Of a DNA stretch of 64,000 bases, positions 58,159 to 64,000 are shown piece after piece. How positions within the stretch are numbered: position 1 is the stretch's first letter; every line of letters starts with the position of its first letter. The notes beneath the pieces are model-generated. The model was not told where the DNA came from. It saw only the letters and a list, made by a program, of their open reading frames with translations, and ran no database searches. This stretch comes from an uncultured Gammaproteobacteria bacterium (GTDB lineage Bacteria > Pseudomonadota > Gammaproteobacteria > Arenicellales > JAANXG01). The position numbers and the translations under genes are program-made. Location: assembly GCA_947259175.1 (NCBI GenBank), contig CAMYKW010000008.1, positions 1 to 64,000 on the forward strand, given 5' to 3'.

Positions 58159-60078
58159 ATGCCCCCCCCGCATCAGCGACTGGATGACCCGGACGATGAG
58201 CCCGTCAGCCCCGGCGATGCCGCGACATTCGATAGCATCCTGCGCCTGCGATTATCGCGCAGGGAAACACTCAAGGCGCTGGGTGCCGGCGCCGCGATGC
58301 TGGGGCTGTTCTCCGACCAGGCGGTTGCGGCGCGCGGGGCTAACGAGGGGGCTGTTTCCAGTCTGATATTTTCCGAGGTGCCTCGCGGCCGGGACGACCG
58401 CTTGCACGTGCCGGCGGGCTACCGAGCGCAGGTCGTGTTGCGCTGGGGGCAACCGATGTTCCCCGGTGCACCGGCCTTCGACCCGCATCGTCAGTCGGCA
58501 CAGTCCCAGCAATTGCAGATTGGATACAACAACGATTTTGTCGGCTATCTGCCGCTCCCCCGCGGGACCGCCGATTCGGATCACGGCCTGTTGGCGGTCA
58601 ATCACGAATACACGCTCGGCTCGTTGATGTTTCCTGAGACAACGCACCGGCTGTTACGGCCGGTACCACAGGTGGCGACGGAGATGATGGCCCACGGCAT
58701 GTCGATCGTCGAGCTGCGGCGTACCGCAAGTGGTTGGCGCCTGATCACCGATTCCGCCTTCAACCGGCGCATAACACCGCTCACGCGCATGCGGCTGTCC
58801 GGTCCGGCGGCGGGACACCCGCGAATGAAAACCCGGTATTCGCCGGACGGCGCGGTTACCTGGGGGACATATGCCAACTGCTCCGGCGACGTAACTCCCT
58901 GGGGGACGGTGGTGACTGCGGAGGAGAACATCCAGTTCTACTACAGCGGTCTTGGCGATGGCCTGCCGGAGGAGGAAAACTACCGGCGATTTGGAATGCA
59001 CGGCGGGCTGCTTACCATGCCGTGGGGCCGTCACTTTCAGCGCTGGAATCTGGCCCTGAATCCAAACGAACCGCTGCATGCCGGGTGGATCGTCGAGGTC
59101 GATCCCTTTGACCCGACGTCAACCCCCGTGAAGCGCACCGCGTTGGGGCGATGCAAACACGAGGGCTGCTGCGTACACGTCAACGCCGACGGCCGTGTTG
59201 TCTGTTACTTAGGCGATGACCAGGAGTACGAATACGTGTACCGGTTCGTGACTCGTGACCGGTTCCACCCGGACCGCCGTGCTGAAAACCTGCAATTACT
59301 CGACGACGGGATATTGTCCGTCGCCGAGTTCGACGCAACCGGCACCGTGACCTGGCACCCGTTGGTATTCGGCCGCGGGCCGTTGACGCAACGCAACCGA
59401 TTTCACAGTCAGGCCGACGTCGTGATCGATCTTCGCAAAGCCGCCGATCTGGTCGGCGCTACGCGGATGGATCGGCCCGAGAGCGTAGTTGTAAATCCCG
59501 TGACCGGTTCCGTGTTCGTGGTGTTGACCGCCAACAGACGGCGAATGAACGCAGAAGTGGATGCTGCAAATCCGCGCCCCCACAATACGTTTGGCCATAT
59601 TCTGGAATTGGTACCTCCGGACGGCGATCACAGCGCGCTCAAGTTCAAGTGGGAGGTGTTCCTGCTTGCGGGGAATCCCGGGCAGCCCGAACAGGGTGCC
59701 GGTTACCACCCTCAAGTGTCCAGCAACGGCTGGCTGATGTGTCCGGATAACTGTGACTTCGACGCTGAAGGCCGCATGTGGATCGCCACCGACGGCGCCA
59801 ATCTGCATGGTTTGGCGGACGGGGTATGGGCCACGGACGTCGCCGGCCCGGGACGGGCGCTAACCCGTCACTTCCTGCGCGCACCTATAGGCGCCGAGGT
59901 GTGCGGACCCTGTTTTACCCCCGACAACACGACCTTCTTCTGTGCAATTCAACACCCCGGCGAGGGTTCGACCTACGCCCATCCCACCACGCGCTGGCCC
60001 GATTTCCGTGCCGACCAACCACCGCGGCCGGCGGTGGTGGCGGTGACCCGGGAGGACGGCGGCGTCATCGGCAGCTGA
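58159..60078 (+). CDS. phoX: PhoX-family (DUF839) Tat-exported alkaline phosphatase
   Basis: 639 residues. A twin-arginine signal SRRETLKALGAGAAMLGLF lies at about residue 36, behind a long charged N-terminus; the mature part is a six-bladed propeller of the PhoX type with TWGTYANCSGDVTPWGTVVTAEEN-type metal-binding region and a C-terminal DNCDFDAEGRMWIATDG segment. PhoX enzymes use Ca and Fe and release phosphate from organic monoesters. No Pho box was recognised upstream (138 bases). The ATG at 58159 is used; an upstream in-frame GTG/ATG region from 58117 is also open. Confidence 0.88.
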   Translation: MPPPHQRLDDPDDEPVSPGDAATFDSILRLRLSRRETLKALGAGAAMLGLFSDQAVAARGANEGAVSSLIFSEVPRGRDDRLHVPAGYRAQVVLRWGQPMFPGAPAFDPHRQSAQSQQLQIGYNNDFVGYLPLPRGTADSDHGLLAVNHEYTLGSLMFPETTHRLLRPVPQVATEMMAHGMSIVELRRTASGWRLITDSAFNRRITPLTRMRLSGPAAGHPRMKTRYSPDGAVTWGTYANCSGDVTPWGTVVTAEENIQFYYSGLGDGLPEEENYRRFGMHGGLLTMPWGRHFQRWNLALNPNEPLHAGWIVEVDPFDPTSTPVKRTALGRCKHEGCCVHVNADGRVVCYLGDDQEYEYVYRFVTRDRFHPDRRAENLQLLDDGILSVAEFDATGTVTWHPLVFGRGPLTQRNRFHSQADVVIDLRKAADLVGATRMDRPESVVVNPVTGSVFVVLTANRRRMNAEVDAANPRPHNTFGHILELVPPDGDHSALKFKWEVFLLAGNPGQPEQGAGYHPQVSSNGWLMCPDNCDFDAEGRMWIATDGANLHGLADGVWATDVAGPGRALTRHFLRAPIGAEVCGPCFTPDNTTFFCAIQHPGEGSTYAHPTTRWPDFRADQPPRPAVVAVTREDGGVIGS

Positions 60079-60108
60079 GGAATGGTTCGGGCGTAGCAGA
60101 CGAACCGT

Positions 60109-61386
60109 CTAAGCGATTTCACGCAGCACGCGCCGCGCCGCCTCCACGGTGGCGTCGATGTCCTGATCCGAGTGGGCGGCGGATACAAACCCGGCCTCGA
60201 AGGCCGATGGCGCGAGATAAACACCCTCGGCCAGCATACCGTGAAAAAAGCGGTTGAACCGTGCCACGTCGCACGCGGTGACCTGGTGAAATCGAGTAAC
60301 CTGCGCTTGTTCAGTAAAAAACATTCCGAACATGGCGCCGACATGCTGCATGCACATGGGAGTCCCGGTATCCGCGGCGGCCTGGCGCAGGCCGTCGGCC
60401 AGCCGCGCGGTCTGGATCGCCAGCCGTTCGTGAAATCCCGGCGCGGAAATGAGCCTGAGCGTGGTCAAGCCTGCGGTCATGGCCACCGGATTCCCCGATA
60501 GCGTTCCGGCCTGATACACCGGTCCGTCCGGGGCGATGAAGTCCATGATATCGGCTCGGCCGCCGAACGCGCCCACCGGCATGCCACCACCGATGATTTT
60601 TCCGAAGGTGGTCAGGTCCGGGGTTATGCCGTACAGCCCCTGGGCGCCCGTCGGGCCCACCCGAAACCCGGTCATCACCTCGTCGAATATCAGCACGCTA
60701 TGATGGGCGTCGCAGAGCTCGCGCAGCCCTTCCAGGAAGCCCGGCACCGGCGGTACGCAGTTCATGTTCCCCGCCACCGGTTCCACGATAACGGCCGCGA
60801 TCTGTTCCCCGAGGCTCGCGAATAACTCGCGTGCCTGCGGCAGATTGTTGTAATCCAGGGTCAAGGTGTGCGCCGCCAGCGCTTCGGGCACGCCGGGAGA
60901 AGTCGGCACTCCTAGGGTGAGAGCCCCGGATCCGGCTTTTACCAACAAGCTGTCGGCATGTCCGTGATAACACCCCTCGAATTTCACTAATTTGTCGCGT
61001 TGGGTGAAGCCGCGGGCCAGGCGAATCGCGCTCATCGTGGCTTCGGTCCCGGAGCTGACCATGCGCACTTTATCCACGGCCGGCATGTGATCGCAGATCA
61101 TTTTCGCCATTTCGGTTTCCACCTGCGTGGGTGCACCAAAACTCAGCCCGTTATCCGCCGCCGACTTAACCGCGGCGATGACGTCGGGATGGGCGTGGCC
61201 GAGGATCATCGGCCCCCATGAACCGACATAATCGATGTAGCGGTTGCCCTCCTCGTCCCATACGTAGGCGCCTTGGGCGCGCTGGATATATACCGGCTCG
61301 CCGCCGACACTCTTGAACGCCCGCACCGGCGAATTGACGCCGCCGGGAATGTATTGTCTCGCTCGTTCAAACAACGACTTTTTCAT
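60109..61386 (-). CDS. hemL: Glutamate-1-semialdehyde 2,1-aminomutase
   Basis: PLP enzyme that makes 5-aminolevulinate in the C5 haem pathway. 425 residues (E. coli 426). Hallmarks: [44 protein letters not shown] and the PLP Lys in [16 protein letters not shown]. Four-base overlap with thiE (ATGA) indicates one operon thiD-thiE-hemL. Confidence 0.97.
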   Translation of the reverse strand: MKKSLFERARQYIPGGVNSPVRAFKSVGGEPVYIQRAQGAYVWDEEGNRYIDYVGSWGPMILGHAHPDVIAAVKSAADNGLSFGAPTQVETEMAKMICDHMPAVDKVRMVSSGTEATMSAIRLARGFTQRDKLVKFEGCYHGHADSLLVKAGSGALTLGVPTSPGVPEALAAHTLTLDYNNLPQARELFASLGEQIAAVIVEPVAGNMNCVPPVPGFLEGLRELCDAHHSVLIFDEVMTGFRVGPTGAQGLYGITPDLTTFGKIIGGGMPVGAFGGRADIMDFIAPDGPVYQAGTLSGNPVAMTAGLTTLRLISAPGFHERLAIQTARLADGLRQAAADTGTPMCMQHVGAMFGMFFTEQAQVTRFHQVTACDVARFNRFFHGMLAEGVYLAPSAFEAGFVSAAHSDQDIDATVEAARRVLREIA

Positions 61387-62018
61387 CTTGTACTCATCTC
61401 ATGGTCGAATAGCTTGGCAATTTGTTCGGCCGCGGCGCGCCGATCAGCCGCCGCGAACACCGCCTGGATCACCGCCAGCGCATCGGCGCCGGCGGCCACA
61501 AGTGACGCGCCATTGTCCGGTGTAATTCCGCCGATCGCAACGATTGGGACCCGCAGCTCGCGGTGGGCGCGATGCAACAATGCCGACGATGCGCGTCGCG
61601 CACATGGTTTGCTGGCCGATGAATAAAAGCTCCCGAAGGCCACGTAGTCGGCGCCTAGTTCCACCGCCCGGCGCGCACGGCTCAAGTCGTTGTAACATGA
61701 GACCCCGATCAGCCGCGCCGATCCGACTACGCGCCGCGCTGCGGACAGGCTCGCATCGTTTTCGCCGATATGTACTCCGTCGGCGTCGACCTCCGCAGCC
61801 AGCTCCACATCGTCATTGACAATGAAAGTCACCTGGCGAATACGGCAAGTCTGTCTTATCTCCCGCGCCTGCCGCCTGCGGGTCGCGTAGTCGGCGGTTT
61901 TGTTGCGGTATTGAACGACTCGTGCGCCGCCGGCGATCGCCTCCTCCACGTCGTGGAGCATGCGCCGCCCGGGGCTGAGGTTCGGGTCCGTGATCACATA
62001 CAAGCCTCGGACGGTCAT
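61383..62018 (-). CDS. thiE: Thiamine-phosphate synthase
   Basis: Joins HMP pyrophosphate and thiazole phosphate to thiamine phosphate. 211 residues, TIM barrel: [69 protein letters not shown] and the phosphate-binding [13 protein letters not shown]. The ATG at 62018 overlaps the thiD stop (ATGA), so it is preferred over 62042. No TPP riboswitch was recognised upstream of the operon. Confidence 0.95.
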   Translation of the reverse strand: MTVRGLYVITDPNLSPGRRMLHDVEEAIAGGARVVQYRNKTADYATRRRQAREIRQTCRIRQVTFIVNDDVELAAEVDADGVHIGENDASLSAARRVVGSARLIGVSCYNDLSRARRAVELGADYVAFGSFYSSASKPCARRASSALLHRAHRELRVPIVAIGGITPDNGASLVAAGADALAVIQAVFAAADRRAAAEQIAKLFDHEMSTR

Positions 62019-62833
62019 CGATTCACTTCCCTCACGGGCCATAGACGCCGCGGGACCTCCTGTCCTGCTCCTGGACGATACGCCCGCCGCACGGACTCCC
62101 AGGTGTACCGCAGGGCGTGGTTGACGGCATCGGCCAGCGACTCACCGTGAGCCAGGTGCGCCGCCGCCGCCGCGGCCAGCGTGCAACCGGAGCCGTGAAA
62201 AACCCCGTCCAACCGTGGCCATTGCGACTCTTCAACGGTATCGCCCGGCGCCTGGTACAAGCGATGCACGACGTCGGGCGTTGCCGCGTGCGTGCCGGTC
62301 ACCAGGACATTTCCGCACCCCAGCGCGGCGAGTGCCTCGGCGGCCCGGTCTGGATCCGCTGTAGAGGTGAGAGCGCGGCACTCATCGATATTGGGGGTGA
62401 CAAGTGTGGCGCGGGGCAACAATGAGGATCGCAGCGCAGCCACAAGATCATCCTCCCCCAAGCGCCCTCCGCGGTCGGCGTGGAGCACCGGATCGACTAC
62501 CAACGGAACCTCGGGGAGCGCCGCGACGGTCGCAGCCACCGCGGCAACGATCGCCGCCGACCCCAACATGCCGCTCTTGCATGCGGCGATGGGGGCGTCT
62601 TCGATAAGCGCCTGAGCTTGCGCCGCGACCAGCTCCGGGTCGAGGAGTTGATAGCGCTTTAGCTCCTTAGTGTTCTGCACGGTAATGGCGGTGATAACCA
62701 CGAGCGGGTGACAACCCAGGGCGAGCAGCGTGGCAATATCGGCGGCAATGCCGGCGCCGCCGCTGGGGTCGTGTCCACCGAATATCAGCACCGATGGTGT
62801 CTGTGTTGGCGGATCTTTCTCGGATTGGGGCAT
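62015..62833 (-). CDS. thiD: Hydroxymethylpyrimidine/phosphomethylpyrimidine kinase
   Basis: Phosphorylates HMP and HMP-P for thiamine synthesis. 272 residues of the ribokinase fold: FGGHDPSGGAGIAADIATLLALGCH, the NIDECRALT and GVFHGSGCTLAAA (catalytic Cys region) motifs. The ATG at 62833 gives the usual N-terminus; ATG 62869 would add 12 residues. First gene of the thiD-thiE-hemL operon, divergent from rubredoxin. Confidence 0.94.
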   Translation of the reverse strand: MPQSEKDPPTQTPSVLIFGGHDPSGGAGIAADIATLLALGCHPLVVITAITVQNTKELKRYQLLDPELVAAQAQALIEDAPIAACKSGMLGSAAIVAAVAATVAALPEVPLVVDPVLHADRGGRLGEDDLVAALRSSLLPRATLVTPNIDECRALTSTADPDRAAEALAALGCGNVLVTGTHAATPDVVHRLYQAPGDTVEESQWPRLDGVFHGSGCTLAAAAAAHLAHGESLADAVNHALRYTWESVRRAYRPGAGQEVPRRLWPVREVNR

Positions 62834-63036
62834 GAAAAGGTGTCTGGTTTCACGGGCTGGCGCGCGCATCGCGCCGAATCAGATAATCCGGGAGCCAGCA
62901 TTTTGTTTGCGTTGAAATAGTTCGTGGCTGGTCGACGCCCGGATCCGGCCTTGCGTTGTACGCGTCCGCGCGCAGTCCATCGCTATCCCCGGGACGACAT
63001 GAGGCCCGGCATTTTAAGCAACAGACTATCGTCGCC

Positions 63037-63042
63037 TATAAT
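63037..63042 (+). promoter_or_regulatory. Promoter -10 candidate for the rubredoxin gene
   Basis: A perfect TATAAT about 68 bases upstream of the rubredoxin start. The matching -35 position reads TTAAGC (63014-63019), which is weak. Confidence 0.45.
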
Positions 63043-63110
63043 AGCCCATCGAGTCCAGCTCGCATTCCAGGGGAAGCAGCCGGATTACTAACAAGTTCGG
63101 AGCTCTTCTG

Positions 63111-63281
63111 GTGAAATACAAGACTTACATGTGCGTAATTTGTGGATTTGTTTACGAGGAAGAAAAAGGGTTGCCTGAGCAGGGCATCCCGCCGGGCACG
63201 CGCTGGGAGGATGTTGCCGACAGCTGGCAGTGTCCGGACTGCGGCGCCGGCAAGAGTGATTTCGAGCTGGTAGAAATCTAG
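63111..63281 (+). CDS. Rubredoxin
   Basis: 56-residue iron protein for single-electron transfer. The two knuckles are [14 protein letters not shown] and [16 protein letters not shown], with [15 protein letters not shown] between them, all hallmark features. The GTG start at 63111 fits the usual length (about 55). Neighbourhood with hemL-thiE-thiD is common in gammaproteobacteria. Confidence 0.95.
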   Translation: MKYKTYMCVICGFVYEEEKGLPEQGIPPGTRWEDVADSWQCPDCGAGKSDFELVEI

Positions 63282-63395
63282 CCTGCATTGTACGCCGGGC
63301 GCCTATCCCCTGAACGTACCGGGAAGGCCCACGAGCCCATTCTGCACAGAGACGGCGGTGATCCGTGCGAGCCCGGATGGCGCGCGATCGCCCGG

Positions 63396-63602
63396 TCAGG
63401 AGGTGCGACCGTACTTCTGCTTGAAGCGCCCGACCCGGCCGGCCGTATCGACGATTTTCTGTTTGCCGGTATAAAACGGATGGCATGCGGAACATATTTC
63501 CACGTGGAGTTCCTTGCCGAGGGTGGAGCGGGTTTCGAAGGAGTTGCCGCACACGCAGCTCACTTTAATCGTGTCGTACTTGGGATGGATACCGTCTTTC
63601 AT
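63396..63602 (-). CDS. rpmE: 50S ribosomal protein L31 (zinc-binding form)
   Basis: 68 residues starting [10 protein letters not shown]. Zinc ligands are present in VSCVCGNSF and [15 protein letters not shown], so this is the C+ type, which is normally made under zinc sufficiency and replaced by the C- paralogue when zinc is low. Located just downstream of rho. Confidence 0.95.
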   Translation of the reverse strand: MKDGIHPKYDTIKVSCVCGNSFETRSTLGKELHVEICSACHPFYTGKQKIVDTAGRVGRFKQKYGRTS

Positions 63603-63725
63603 CTCTTGATCCTGGTTCGGACTCCGCGGGGTGGCGGATGATAGGGAAAACACCGCGTATTTGCAAGCCGTGGCGATACCGGCAGCTTGTCGCCCGCGGA
63701 CCCCGGCAGTAGCGCGCCTGGGCAA

Positions 63726-64000
63726 TCAGCGCTTCATCGATTGAAAGAATTCCGTGTTCGACTTGGTGGCGCGGAGCTTGTCCAACATGAACTCTATTGC
63801 CTCGACGTCATCCATCGGATGCAGCAATTTGCGCAGCAGCCAGACTTTTTGAAGCTCCTCGGGGTCGGTCAACAACTCCTCGCGGCGGGTGCCCGATTTG
63901 CTGATGATAATCGCCGGATATACGCGCTTTTCCGAAATTCTTCGATCCAGGTGGATTTCCAGGTTGCCGGTACCCTTGAACTCCTCATAGATTACGTCGT
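63726..64000 (-). CDS. rho: Transcription termination factor Rho (C-terminal part, cut by window)
   Basis: The last 91 codons: [22 protein letters not shown] is the typical Rho segment, followed by SGTRREELL, the [17 protein letters not shown] region and the end FFQSMKR. The N-terminal part lies beyond 64000. The frame is intact. Confidence 0.95.
   Translation of the reverse strand, partial: DVIYEEFKGTGNLEIHLDRRISEKRVYPAIIISKSGTRREELLTDPEELQKVWLLRKLLHPMDDVEAIEFMLDKLRATKSNTEFFQSMKR

Noticed and set aside
62834-63110. TPP riboswitch upstream of thiD
   Set aside because: I could not find the CUGAGA and related thi-box blocks in the leader.
63498-63513. CACGTG-centred site inside rpmE as parS
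   Set aside because: Flanks match in about half the positions, and it is explained by the L31 coding sequence.

Overview
The window is a GC-rich stretch of a gammaproteobacterial chromosome that carries the replication origin. The signs are the dnaA-dnaN-gyrB block next to rpmH-rnpA-yidD-yidC-mnmE, mnmG-rsmG-parA-parB followed by the whole F1Fo ATP synthase operon and glmU-glmS, an apaH-apaG pair, and the polA-engB-cytochrome c4 and hemL-thiE-thiD-rubredoxin neighbourhoods. It does not look enteric. A free-living environmental lineage, perhaps near the Chromatiales, fits best, but the sequence alone does not fix the genus. I saw no rRNA, tRNA, IS element, prophage or CRISPR array.

Layout. 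0-11.2 kb: glycerophosphodiester salvage (ugpQ, short glpD-like), stress kinase srkA, a membrane PAS-exonuclease facing a CBS/DUF294 nucleotidyltransferase, a rhomboid protease, mlaA, proline iminopeptidase and apaH-apaG. 11.5-20.7 kb: gyrB, dnaN and dnaA on the minus strand and rpmH to mnmE on the plus strand, diverging from an AT-rich dnaN-dnaA spacer with DnaA boxes (probable oriC). recF is absent from its common place between dnaN and gyrB, where two parS-like sites lie instead. 20.7-24.9 kb: a MoxR/DUF58/transglutaminase operon. 25-43 kb: mnmG, an inserted Ser/Thr kinase-PP2C phosphatase pair and a DUF302 gene, rsmG-parA-parB, atpIBEFHAGDC, an FKBP isomerase, glmU-glmS. 43-51 kb: uvrD, a degenerate GGDEF protein, a gamma-glutamylcyclotransferase-like gene, a three-gene overlapping operon (membrane protein, exported protein, HDAC-type deacetylase), polA. 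52-60 kb: cell-envelope proteins (Sel1/SH3, TPR/NTF2-like, M14 peptidase lipoprotein), a likely small RNA, engB, cytochrome c4, phoX. 60-64 kb: hemL-thiE-thiD, rubredoxin, rpmE and the 3' end of rho.

The less expected content is mostly non-coding. Two families of dispersed elements occur, three copies each. One is about 90-105 bp with terminal inverted repeats starting GCCCAGCTACTATTC. The other is about 100-145 bp with a C(TACG)G tetraloop hairpin at its core. A plus-strand transcript with C-rich loops and a strong terminator is predicted just inside the engB 3' end, and a large 81-bp stem-loop lies upstream of it. Among proteins, the best candidates for new biology are the kinase-phosphatase insertion beside the origin, a GGDEF protein that lost its active site but kept its c-di-GMP I-site, the deacetylase operon with an unknown exported partner, and the exonuclease/nucleotidyltransferase pair.
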